Shown here in pieces: positions 1-5,345 of a DNA stretch of 8,001 nucleotides. The first letter of the stretch is position 1. Every line of letters begins with the position of its first letter. The DNA is from an uncultured Alphaproteobacteria bacterium (lineage in GTDB: Bacteria; Pseudomonadota; Alphaproteobacteria; CAAHEQ01; UBA3637), in NCBI GenBank assembly GCA_944391545.1, contig CALXTZ010000138.1, positions 1 through 8,001 on the forward strand, written 5' to 3'. A model generated the notes under the pieces. It ran no database searches, was not told the origin of the DNA, and saw nothing but the letters and a program-made list of their open reading frames with translations. The translations under genes were made by a program, and so were the position numbers.

Positions 1-5
1 GAACA

Positions 6-45
6 CCCCCTGTATAGGTTTATTTTCCTACACAGGGGGCGTTTT
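6..45 (+). terminator. Rho-independent terminator, rightward
   Basis: A 13-bp stem (6-18 with 27-39, CCCCCTGTATAGG pairing with CCTACACAGGGGG and a single mismatched position) closes an 8-nt AT-rich loop. It is followed by CGTTTTGT. The T-run lies on the plus strand, so it most likely ends a rightward transcript entering from left of the window. The gene it serves is not visible. Confidence 0.75.
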
Positions 46-350
46 GTCTATTGTCCGTTTTTACTGGTTCGGTTCACCGGCGCTGGGCTTTTGCTCATTT
101 TTGAGCGAAAGGGGAGACAGGCCCCAGGCTTTCCCTTTGGCTGCTGCTGCCTCTGCCCCTGGCTCTGGGCGCGTTGTTGTGTGGGAAAATCATTGCCCCC
201 AATTTTGGGGACAGTCACACCGCCGCCGGGTTTTGTGTCTGCTTGGCTCAAATTTGAGCTCAATAAAACCGGCTTTGTGCTGCTGCCACTCAATCCAAAA
301 CTGGATTTAGTGCCTAGCCCCGGGCGCGCTGTCATGTATATTTTCCAGAG

Positions 351-377
351 GGTTCCGTCGCAAATCGCGACAGAACC
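351..377. repeat. Hairpin with CGCAAATCG loop
   Basis: The arms are GGTTC-c-GTCGC and GCGAC-a-GAACC, ten pairs with one mismatch, around loop AAATC. The 10-mer TCGCAAATCG at its centre recurs at 460-469, inside the next hairpin (454-478, ATGGGGT/ACCCCAT). Two successive hairpins thus share a core while their outer arms differ. Confidence 0.6.
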
Positions 378-611
378 AGCCCCGCGCGCATTATCGTGTG
401 TAGAAACCCCGCCGGGGCTGTATCCTCTCAGGACAGAAAAAGGCCCTCTGCCCATGGGGTCGCAAATCGTTACCCCATCGCCTGGGCCGCCTGCGGGCCT
501 CTGTAGTGCCTTTTTCGGCGCTTGTCGTGTTCCTCTACCGCTTTATGTTTTGCGCCCGTTATAGGGGCTCTCAGGCTTGCCACGCGCTGCGCATTTCTCG
601 TTGTTCGCTCG

Positions 612-633
612 TTGGGCGCAAAATTGCGCCCAA
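612..633. repeat. 22-bp palindrome with AA centre
   Basis: The arms TTGGGCGCAA and TTGCGCCCAA are a perfect 10-bp inverted repeat separated only by AA. It is the longest uninterrupted palindrome of the left cluster and has no T-tail. It shares the GCGCAAAATTGCGC core with 971-984. Confidence 0.65.
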
Positions 634-915
634 TAGAATCCCGGCGGACCTGCTGTCAGCCGTCCCAAATGTGTGTTTTTTCGGGGTTTGCTCTGGGTTC
701 GCTCTGGGTTCACGGCTGCGGGGCCTTGCAAGGGTGGACACCCCAAAACCGGGGAATCATCAACCCCCGGCGGGGTCTATGGAGCTTTTGCAAGGGGTCT
801 GCAATGCGCCGACCCCTGCCCGCTGCCGGGTGCCCCTGGGCTGCTGCGGCAAAGGGGCCGGAAATTTCCCGCACCACCCCCGCCGCCGGTTGCCTTCGGG
901 GTGCCATGGGTTCCA

Positions 916-990
916 GCCGGCTCAAAATTGAGCGGGCCTGTGGACTCCTCATTTTTGAGGGTTCCAACCGGCGCAAAATTGCGCGGGTTG
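916..990. repeat. Pair of matched palindromes flanking a TTTT-loop hairpin
   Basis: Two palindromes share one architecture. In 916-937 the outer arms GCC/GGC flank GCTCAA-AA-TTGAGC with a single G/G mismatch. In 965-990 the outer arms CAACC/GGTTG flank GCGCAA-AA-TTGCGC with the same G/G mismatch at the same place. Between them, 947-960 is CCTCA-TTTT-TGAGG. The identical layout with compensated arm sequences suggests selection for structure or symmetry rather than copying of a sequence. Confidence 0.65.
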
Positions 991-1333
991 AAGTTTTATG
1001 CCGCCGGGGTGCTGCCGATCCTGAGTCGGTGAAACGCCGGGTCAGCCAATCCGTTTTTGGATTTGCCGCCCATTACGCCCAACGCTTCCGTTTTGGCGGT
1101 CCAAACAACAGCAAAACCACATTGCCCAGAACGCAAGGCGGTTTGAGTATGGTTCTGAGTCTGACCGGATTTCTAAAGTGGGAATCCGACGCCCGGCCTT
1201 ATGCGCGGGCGTTGTCGTGTTGAAATTGGCTTCCCCAACAAGCTGGGGAAAGATACGGCTTTTATACGCGCGCGCGTTGTCGTGTAACAAAATCCTATTT
1301 ATCGGACTTTTAAAAAGCCGCCTTTCACCGGTT

Positions 1334-1406
1334 CCGGGGCGCTGATCCAGCAGCATAAGCCCCAAAGCCCTAGCCCTGGCCCCTGCCCCGCCGGGGCGCT
1401 GATCCA
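1334..1406 (+). repeat. 16-bp direct repeat pair
   Basis: CCGGGGCGCTGATCCA occurs exactly at 1334-1349 and 1391-1406, 57 bp apart, just beyond the terminator of the minus-strand operon. Nothing else recognisable lies in 1251-1450 apart from the last TTGTCGTGT motif. Confidence 0.6.
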
Positions 1407-1451
1407 CTCAGCCGGCGGGCTTTTCTGTTGGTTGACATAAAGCCGCCCGCA

Positions 1452-1484
1452 GAAAAAGGCCCGCCCAAATCTGGGCCGGCCTTT
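1452..1484 (-). terminator. Terminator of the minus-strand operon
   Basis: Read on the minus strand, AAAGGCCGGCCC (1484-1473), a 6-nt loop and GGGCGGGCCTTT (1466-1455) form a 12-bp stem with one mismatch, followed by a T-run (complement of 1457-1453). It sits 12 bp beyond the sigma-factor stop codon and would end the long leftward transcript. Confidence 0.8.
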
Positions 1485-1495
1485 CCTGTTGGGGT

Positions 1496-2377
1496 TTATT
1501 CGCTCCGCGCTTCTTCTCGCAGGCTCCGGGCCATCTGTGCGGCCCTTTTGGCCTCTGCCCTTTGTTCTTCCTTTCTTTCCAGGTATTCGACCGCGCGCTC
1601 TTCCACGCTGCCGCTGTGGTTCCATGCGCCCCAGCCGGTGCCGCGCCACGCCTGCACAGAAATAACGGCATCATGCCAGCGCCTGATCTGCGGATTTTTG
1701 CCCAGCTTGCGCAGGGCTTTTGTTTTGGCCTGGCTGATCTGCTTAACGGTGACACCTTCAGCGGCTGCAACGTCAGCCGGCGCTTTTTCATTCAGGCAAA
1801 CGCCCCGCACGGCTGCCGCTTCCTGGGCTGGCAATTCGTCAATAGCGTTTTCCAGAATGGCCCGCAATTCTTTATTGCAAATATCGTCCTCTGCCGCCTC
1901 AAAGGCTGCCGCCGCTGCCGGGTCCGGTTGGACAAGGGCCAGCGTGTCCCCGCCCGCGTCATCATCGTTCAAGGGAGTGTCCAGGCTTGCACAGCCGTTC
2001 AGAACGTCGGCCGAAACTTGCACCTCCCGGCCATCCTCTGCGGTTACCAGGCGAATATGTGCGCCCCGAAGCACCTTGCCGATCTGCCCTTGAAGGGACA
2101 AGGACAGATAGGTTGTGAAGCTGCCTTTTTCCGGGCTGTAATGCTCTGCGGCGTACTGCACAGCAAAAAAGCCCTCTTGTTTCAGGTCCTCCAACGTCAG
2201 GCCGTGCGCCTGCGCGGTGCCCTGGTTCCGGGCGTACCACTTCCACACCTGCTGCCCCACAAAGTCCTGATTGATTTCCCAGAGCTGGCCCAAAGCAAAA
2301 CCGTTCCCGGCGGCGGCCAGGGCTGCAAGGGCGGCGTTTGCCGCCTGCCGTTCGGTCGATGTAATCTCTGTGCGCAT
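1496..2377 (-). CDS. Sigma-70 family RNA polymerase sigma factor
   Basis: The 293-residue protein has a sigma-like layout. A region-2-like segment at about 31-104 contains DLKQEGFFAVQYAAEHY followed by GSFTTYLSLSLQGQIGKVLR, which resembles the core-binding and -10-reading helices. An acidic linker follows (about 136-165), then a region-4-like helix-turn-helix at about 168-226 (ELPAQEAAAVRG, then VTVKQISQAKTKALRKLGK). The C-terminal tail, about 230-293, is basic, acidic and Trp-rich and does not match a standard sigma domain. The ATG follows AAAGGGG at a 5-nt gap. It is the last gene of the leftward operon. I infer that it directs RNA polymerase to promoters of other element genes outside the window, as element-encoded sigma factors often do. 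Exact family and targets cannot be told from sequence alone. Confidence 0.85.
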   Translation of the reverse strand: MRTEITSTERQAANAALAALAAAGNGFALGQLWEINQDFVGQQVWKWYARNQGTAQAHGLTLEDLKQEGFFAVQYAAEHYSPEKGSFTTYLSLSLQGQIGKVLRGAHIRLVTAEDGREVQVSADVLNGCASLDTPLNDDDAGGDTLALVQPDPAAAAAFEAAEDDICNKELRAILENAIDELPAQEAAAVRGVCLNEKAPADVAAAEGVTVKQISQAKTKALRKLGKNPQIRRWHDAVISVQAWRGTGWGAWNHSGSVEERAVEYLERKEEQRAEAKRAAQMARSLREEARSE

Positions 2378-2436
2378 TGTGATCCCCTTTCTGTGGTGTC
2401 TTTGCTCTCGTCACAGCTGAAACAAAAGGATGATGA

Positions 2437-2475
2437 AGAAAAGCCCTCTGGCCTCTGTTTAGGGTCAAAGGGCTT
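2437..2475 (-). terminator. Possible attenuator upstream of sigma gene
   Basis: On the minus strand AAGCCCTTT (2475-2467) pairs with AGAGGGCTT (2449-2441) with one mismatch, followed by TTCTT. It stands between the zinc-ribbon gene and the sigma gene. It could partly terminate the operon and lower sigma expression. The loop is 17 nt and the T-run is interrupted, so termination may be incomplete. Confidence 0.5.
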
Positions 2476-2483
2476 GCGGTGAC

Positions 2484-2588
2484 TCACTGTTTTTGTCTTT
2501 TGCTCTGGTCCGTAGCCATCAAAGCACGCCCGGCGGCGGCTGCGGGCCTCTGTAGAGGCTTTTCAAGGATTCGGCATATAACTTTCAT
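2484..2588 (-). CDS. Possible 34-residue peptide
   Basis: A minus-strand ATG at 2588 opens 34 codons beginning MKVICRILEKPLQRP, rich in Lys, Arg, Gln and Ala, and ending KRQKQ. An AAGG lies 9 nt upstream. It fills part of the gap between the zinc-ribbon and sigma genes and overlaps the hairpin at 2557-2599. No family is recognised. It could equally be chance reading through a structured leader. Confidence 0.22.
   Translation of the reverse strand: MKVICRILEKPLQRPAAAAGRALMATDQSKRQKQ
2540..2555 (+). repeat. Second copy of a 16-bp sequence from the left region
   Basis: CTGCGGGCCTCTGTAG here is identical to 491-506 in the palindrome-rich region about 2 kb away. A weaker relative, TCTACGGGCCT, follows at 2608-2618 in the same intergenic gap. 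Confidence 0.5.
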
Positions 2589-2599
2589 ACCTTGAAGCC
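2557..2599. repeat. Intergenic inverted repeat
   Basis: GGCTTTTCAAGG (2557-2568) pairs with CCTTGAAGCC (2590-2599), apart from two extra T residues, around a 21-nt AT-rich loop. It lies in the 294-bp gap between the zinc-ribbon gene and the sigma gene. With the 2437-2475 hairpin it makes this gap heavily structured, which may influence sigma expression or RNA processing. Confidence 0.4.
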
Positions 2600-2671
2600 T
2601 TGCGGCGTCTACGGGCCTTTATTTGTGGGCTTGCGCAACAACCCGCCGGGGCCGATCTGCTGGCGGTGCAC

Positions 2672-3196
2672 TTACTCATTCAAGCCGCGTTCCCGCTTCA
2701 CATCTTCAATGACCGCCCGGAAGATGGGAGACGTGGCCACTGTGACAGGCTCGACGCCTTCAGCATGAAGCTGATTCATCGTCTCTTCAACGGAACAGCC
2801 CAGAGAATCGGCCACTTCCTCGACGCTGAAAAGCTCACTGTCGCCGGTCGCCATAGACAACGCCAGCCGCGCCCCCAGAAAACAGGCATTCGCAGAAAGG
2901 CCGGCTGCCATGCCGCTGCGGACAATGTCCTGCACCACTTTCACGTCTACCCGGAATCGCTGGGCAATGGCCTGCACCGTTTCGTAAGCGCCGCCGGGGG
3001 TCGAGTTCTGCCGGTGGGCCTGACGTTCTGCCGAGCATTCTTCGCAATAAACCTGTGTGGTGTCCAGGTCATGCTCCCCACTTTCCAGAATTTCCTCCAA
3101 GTCAACCTTGTGCTCCCGGCCACACTGGGGACAGGTGGTATAGACGTTGTCACAGGTAATGGGGAGCTTCTTTTCGTTGTCTTTCAGGTAAAACAT
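2672..3196 (-). CDS. Zinc-ribbon protein of unknown function
   Basis: I do not recognise a named family. The 174-residue product starts MFYLKDNEKKLPITCDN. Four cysteines in CPQCGREH (about 22-25) and CEECSAE (about 50-53) form a two-CxxC zinc ribbon near the N-terminus. The remainder is predicted mostly helical, with a segment near 105-150 (LALSMATGDSELFSVEEVADSLGC) that could be a small helix-turn-helix. I chose the ATG at 3196 because AGGA precedes it by about 7 nt. A longer in-frame reading to 3370 would overlap dnaC and has low-complexity, shadow-like sequence. It lies between the helicase loader and the sigma factor in the same leftward operon, so a DNA- or RNA-polymerase-linked accessory role is conceivable but unproven. 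Confidence 0.75.
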   Translation of the reverse strand: MFYLKDNEKKLPITCDNVYTTCPQCGREHKVDLEEILESGEHDLDTTQVYCEECSAERQAHRQNSTPGGAYETVQAIAQRFRVDVKVVQDIVRSGMAAGLSANACFLGARLALSMATGDSELFSVEEVADSLGCSVEETMNQLHAEGVEPVTVATSPIFRAVIEDVKRERGLNE

Positions 3197-3212
3197 AGTA
3201 ATCCTCGCTTTC

Positions 3213-3241
3213 TCAAATACAAGTGTTTTTGTCAAATACAA
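3213..3241. repeat. Direct repeat upstream of zinc-ribbon gene
   Basis: TCAAATACAA occurs at 3213-3222 and 3232-3241, 19 bp apart, in the 127-bp gap between dnaC and the zinc-ribbon gene. On the coding strand it reads TTGTATTTGA twice. The two copies could bind a regulator. A TTGACA overlaps the upstream copy, but no -10 box lies at the right distance, so I do not call a promoter. Confidence 0.35.
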
Positions 3242-3323
3242 TCGGCGTTTATGTGCCGCTGTGGCTATTTTTTGGCGGCTTCCAGCTGCGGGGCTGCGGG
3301 CGGCCTGATCTGTTGTCTTTGTA

Positions 3324-4142
3324 TCAAACAACTTTCGCCATCGAAAAATCCTTTCTTTCGTCCGGGTCAATGGAAATCAAGCGATCCCCGGCGGCGCGGG
3401 AAATTTTCTTGAACAAAACGGAATAAAATCCGTTAATCCCTTCAGCAGTATAAGGGCTGGCCAGCACGGTTGGCCGCTTGTTGGCGGTTCGGGCGCTGAT
3501 AATTTCAAACGCGGTTTCGAGTGCGGCAGTAGATGGACGGCCATTCGGTGCCGCTAAAAAATCATCCAGGACAACGACTGCCCGACAATCTTTCACAAGG
3601 TCCCGAACATCATCGGCCCGCCAGTTTCGGCTTGACCGCCGGACGGCTGCCAGCAGCTCCGGCCAGCTGTAATAAAGCGGGGGCTGGGAGCCGCTTTCGG
3701 ATACATGGTAGATAATCCCGGCGGCCAGATGGGACTTCCCGCACCCACTTTGCCCACCAAGGAAGAGCAGCCTCTCCGGGTTTTTGGCGAAAGATACAGC
3801 AGCTTCAAGGGCCTGCCGTTGCCAGGGTTCAGAACATTCAAAGCCTTTCAAAGTTTTATTCTTCAGCTCTTCAGGAAGGCCAGAAGCAAGGCGGTTCTTT
3901 GCGGCGTGTTTGCGGTCGTAGCAGACAGGGCAAGGCACGCGGCACCCCTGGTCCCCCGCTTTGACCCCCGTCGGGTCCTCAAAGGCATATTCATATAGCC
4001 AGCCGGACCCGTTGCAAGAGGGACACGGGTTGTCCGGGTATCGCTTCGGGTCGTGCTGGTTCATTCGTTGGGCAAGCGTGAGCGTGTACGGGACTTTACA
4101 AGTGGATTCCAAAGCGCCGTTCTGGCTCTGGTTTTGGCTCAT
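3324..4142 (-). CDS. dnaC: DnaC/DnaI-like helicase loader ATPase
   Basis: The 272-residue AAA+ protein has the form of a replicative helicase loader, which delivers DnaB-type helicase to an origin. The N-terminal part carries a putative zinc finger, CPSC at 40-43 and CPVC at 71-74 (with Cys67 nearby), as in Firmicute DnaI-type loaders. The ATPase domain has Walker A GGQSGCGKS (129-137) and Walker B VVVLDDF (189-195), and ends with a sensor-like region before a short tail. ATG 4142 is preceded by GGAGGAG at a 9-nt gap. A later ATG at 4064 has no such site, so I keep the longer form even though it overlaps the upstream ORF by 47 bp. It follows the initiator-like genes in one operon, like lambda P after O. 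Confidence 0.9.
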   Translation of the reverse strand: MSQNQSQNGALESTCKVPYTLTLAQRMNQHDPKRYPDNPCPSCNGSGWLYEYAFEDPTGVKAGDQGCRVPCPVCYDRKHAAKNRLASGLPEELKNKTLKGFECSEPWQRQALEAAVSFAKNPERLLFLGGQSGCGKSHLAAGIIYHVSESGSQPPLYYSWPELLAAVRRSSRNWRADDVRDLVKDCRAVVVLDDFLAAPNGRPSTAALETAFEIISARTANKRPTVLASPYTAEGINGFYSVLFKKISRAAGDRLISIDPDERKDFSMAKVV

Positions 4143-4335
4143 TTTGGGTCACTCCTCCATTTTCGTTTTCTGTCTGCCACTGCAAGCGGCTTTTCAATAA
4201 AGCTTTCCAGCTTCTGACCGGTTGCCCATCAATCTGCCAGCCGTCAGCCTCCATCTGCCGGATAAACCGTTCGGCGGCGTCCATAGCCAGCCCAATCTTT
4301 TGGGCATATTGAAAAACCTCTTGATCTGTGGGCAA
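4096..4335 (-). CDS. Putative C-terminal part of replication initiator (-1 frame)
   Basis: The 79-residue ORF shows DAAERFIRQMEADGWQ and SWKALLKSRLQW, a charged amphipathic segment of the kind that ends phage replisome-organizer and DnaT/DnaD-like proteins. Its apparent start is a TTG with only a weak AGG 2 nt upstream. However, its frame is open upstream to a TGA at 4396-4398 and so overlaps the 3' end of the winged-helix gene in the -1 frame. Read that way it continues KNFPNSNISLVNSLSKQ, which fits an initiator linker. I therefore favour one initiator gene split by a natural or programmed frameshift. A separate small gene, translationally coupled, is the alternative. Confidence 0.55.
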   Translation of the reverse strand: MPTDQEVFQYAQKIGLAMDAAERFIRQMEADGWQIDGQPVRSWKALLKSRLQWQTENENGGVTQNEPKPEPERRFGIHL

Positions 4336-4364
4336 TGCCTGCTTGCTTAAGCTATTTACTAAGC

Positions 4365-4718
4365 TTATATTACTATTCGGAAAATTTTTTCCGCGTCATC
4401 GGAAAGATTTTTCCGGGTAATCGGAAGATTTTTTCCGTCCACAAGTTCGCCCTTGACGATGATTTCCCGGGCCGCTGATCCGGCTCGCTTTCTCTCAATC
4501 AGTCCGGCAGACTCAAGACTCTTGAGCGCATTTCTTACTGTTCTCTGGTCGACACTGTACCGTTCTGCAAAAAAAGCGTCAGAGGCCACGCAAGTCCCGT
4601 TCCGAGACAGTGAAAGTATTTCGGCATACAATACCGCCGGGTCAAACCATCGCCGGGCAACGCTGGCCGGGAGCATCAAAAAATAGTCTCTCGGCTCATT
4701 TTTTCGGTCGTCTCCCAT
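4365..4718 (-). CDS. Winged-helix replication-initiator-like protein
   Basis: The 117-residue protein begins MGDDRKNEPRDYFLMLPA. Residues of about 14-85 form a winged helix: DPAVLYAEILSLS, then ERYSVDQRTVRNALKSLESAGLIERKRAG, which fits helix-turn-helix domains of plasmid and phage initiators. The start ATG follows GGGGG at a 5-nt gap. The last 25 codons lie over three iteron-like palindromes and encode a repetitive KNLP/KNLS/KIF tail. Its position directly before a helicase loader supports a role in origin binding. The protein seems short for an initiator and probably lacks its own C-terminus, which lies in the next frame. A plain transcription regulator is the alternative. Confidence 0.75.
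   Translation of the reverse strand: MGDDRKNEPRDYFLMLPASVARRWFDPAVLYAEILSLSRNGTCVASDAFFAERYSVDQRTVRNALKSLESAGLIERKRAGSAAREIIVKGELVDGKNLPITRKNLSDDAEKIFRIVI
4378..4437. repeat. Three iterons, 22-bp period: candidate replication origin
   Basis: CGGAAAATTTTTTCCG (4378-4393), CGGAAAGATTTTTCCG (4400-4415) and CGGAAGATTTTTTCCG (4422-4437) are 16-bp near-palindromes starting exactly 22 bp apart, two helical turns, so they face the same side of the DNA. They lie inside the 3' end of the initiator-like gene, next to an AT-rich stretch at 4345-4377 that could unwind. In-gene origin repeats are established for lambda O and for RepA_N plasmids. Use as an origin here is inferred. Confidence 0.7.
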
Positions 4719-4786
4719 CTTTACCCCCGAACATTATGCTTGGGTGAAAGCCGGGACTTTGTATGTAAAAAGTCTGCAATTTTCAC

Positions 4787-4815
4787 TTGGTTTTGGTCTC
4801 CATGTGTGATAAAAT
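4787..4815 (+). promoter_or_regulatory. Promoter for candidate antisense RNA
   Basis: TTGGTT (4787-4792) and TAAAAT (4810-4815) are separated by 17 bp, and a TG one base before the -10 makes it an extended -10. It points rightward, opposite to every neighbouring gene. Only a short transcript to the terminator at 4852-4888 would result. Confidence 0.5.
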
Positions 4816-4821
4816 AAAAAC

Positions 4822-4888
4822 AAGTTTTATGGTGCTGATAGGCCGTCAGCTGCCGTCCGTGCGTGGAAAACGCAAGGGCGGCTTTTTT
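4822..4888 (+). ncRNA. Candidate ~67-nt antisense RNA upstream of the initiator gene
   Basis: A rightward RNA starting near 4822 would end at a strong intrinsic terminator. The stem is 4852-4863 with 4871-4882 (GCCGTCCGTGCG/CGCAAGGGCGGC, one wobble and one mismatch), the loop is TGGAAAA and six T follow (4883-4888). GCCGTC occurs twice (4843-4848 and 4852-4857), so the 3' arm GGCGGC could pair with either. No flanking gene runs rightward, so this terminator has no other evident client. If the leftward operon transcript passes through this gap, the RNA is complementary to the leader before the initiator gene, as in plasmid copy-control antisense RNAs. Existence and role are inferred. Confidence 0.45.
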
Positions 4889-4892
4889 GTGC

Positions 4893-5129
4893 TCATTTAT
4901 CGCCGGGACTCTCTGGCCCGGTGCTGATTTCTGTTCCGGCGGCCTCTGTAACCCCCAGTTGCCGCAGGTATGCCGGCATATTTACCAGGCAAGACCGGCC
5001 AAACCACTGACAGGGAATAGAGCCGTCACGGGTGCCCGCCCGGATGTGCGAAACAGGAATACCAGTAATCCGGGCCGCATCCGCCGGGCGCTGAAAAGGG
5101 GCGTCAGGTGCTGCGTTTCGTTTTCTCAT
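4893..5129 (-). CDS. Excisionase-like small HTH DNA-binding protein
   Basis: The 78-residue product has a winged-helix core at about 14-59 (PADAARITGIPVSHIRAGTRDGS, then SCLVNMPAYLRQL), the pattern of small excisionase/MerR-like HTH proteins. Such proteins help integrases excise an element or act as regulators. I took ATG 5129 because GGAGGTGA stands 8 nt upstream and the ATG overlaps the TGA of the preceding gene as ATGA. A longer in-frame reading to 5207 has no such support. Translational coupling to the Cro-like gene suggests both are made early when the repressor lets go. Excisionase function is a plausible but unproven reading, since the recombinase is in another operon. Confidence 0.7.
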   Translation of the reverse strand: MRKRNAAPDAPFQRPADAARITGIPVSHIRAGTRDGSIPCQWFGRSCLVNMPAYLRQLGVTEAAGTEISTGPESPGDK

Positions 5130-5341
5130 TCGTTCGTCACCTCCACCAAATCCTCCACCGGTACTTCCAGCGCATTGGCGATTTTGCCAACGGTAGCGGG
5201 TCGACAATTATTGCGACTCATCGTGGTGTACAGGCTCTGTGCATTGCATCCCATTTTGCGGGCCAGCTGTGCATAACTCGACAGTCCGGACTTTGCAAGG
5301 GCTATTTCCATTTTTCGTTTGCTGAGTTTCGTCTGAATCAC
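5126..5341 (-). CDS. Cro-like XRE-family HTH regulator
   Basis: The 71-residue protein is almost entirely one XRE/Cro-CI helix-turn-helix (about 11-66: EIALAKSGLSSYAQLARKMGCN, then NNCRPATVGKIANALEVPVEDL). It is the first gene of the leftward operon, and its GTG start lies about 23 nt from the expected transcript start. The GTG has only a distant AGGGA. A shorter form from the ATG at residue 11 would lose residues just before helix 1 and has no better ribosome site, so the start is uncertain. Like lambda Cro, it faces a longer repressor across shared operators and probably tunes the same promoters. The next gene overlaps its stop codon. Confidence 0.8.
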   Translation of the reverse strand: MIQTKLSKRKMEIALAKSGLSSYAQLARKMGCNAQSLYTTMSRNNCRPATVGKIANALEVPVEDLVEVTNE

Positions 5342-5345
5342 ATCC

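Larger units (their letters stand above)
91..1250. repeat. Gene-free region crowded with short palindromes
   Basis: No ORF in 46-1495 has a ribosome site and protein-like composition, but palindromes recur every 50-150 bp. Clear ones are 93-106 (GCTCA/TGAGC), 197-210 (CCCCAA/TTGGGG), 246-259 (perfect GCTCAAATTTGAGC), 292-307 (AATCCA/TGGATT), 351-377, 454-478 (ATGGGGT/ACCCCAT), 612-633, 724-733 (CCTTGCAAGG), 741-754 (CCCC/GGGG), 763-776, 793-817 (AGGGGTC/GACCCCT), 860-869 (GGAAATTTCC), 916-937, 947-960 (CCTCA/TGAGG), 965-990, 1048-1063 (AATCC/GGATT) and 1231-1250 (TTCCCCA/TGGGGAA). The arms differ while the AT-rich centres recur, so these are not copies of one sequence. Few carry a U-tail, so they are not simple terminators. 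The function is unknown. Candidates are a transfer or replication origin region, protein-binding sites, or a structured RNA. Confidence 0.7.
169..1285 (+). repeat. Six dispersed GCGCG..TTGTCGTGT motifs
   Basis: Direct copies occur at 169-182 (GCGCGTTGTTGTGT), 324-337 (GCGCGCTGTCATGT), 384-399 (GCGCGCATTATCGTGT), 517-530 (GGCGCTTGTCGTGT), 1203-1220 and 1268-1285 (both ending GCGTTGTCGTGT). All point the same way and are interspersed with the palindromes. The spacing is irregular, so they are not a tandem array. They could be protein-binding sites; I do not recognise the motif. Confidence 0.5.

Noticed and set aside
44..1407. Several overlapping ORFs of 67-233 codons on both strands in the left region, including minus-strand readings with HDNAR repeats
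   Set aside because: They read through the palindromes and GC-rich repeats, overlap each other in many frames and are rich in Gly, Pro, Arg and Cys. They lack ribosome sites, and the HDNAR similarity is just the TTGTCGTGT motif read in reverse.
1562..2482. 306-codon plus-strand ORF opposite the sigma gene
   Set aside because: It is a shadow of the minus-strand sigma gene: no ribosome site, Cys- and Arg-rich composition, and the minus strand has a clear protein family.
2197..2487. 96-codon minus-strand ORF with a GTG start overlapping the sigma start
   Set aside because: There is no ribosome site, it translates the terminator-like hairpin and it overlaps the sigma gene by 181 bp in another frame.
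3197..3370. 58-residue N-terminal extension of the zinc-ribbon protein
   Set aside because: It would overlap dnaC and reads through the non-coding gap. The internal ATG at 3196 has a proper ribosome site and starts the conserved-looking sequence.
2600..3412. 270-codon plus-strand ORF opposite the zinc-ribbon gene
   Set aside because: It is a shadow of the minus-strand zinc-ribbon gene and spans the gap to dnaC; no start signal is seen.
4733..4738. CATAAT as a -10 box for an initiator promoter on the minus strand
   Set aside because: The start site would fall in the ribosome site and no acceptable -35 stands 16-18 bp upstream.
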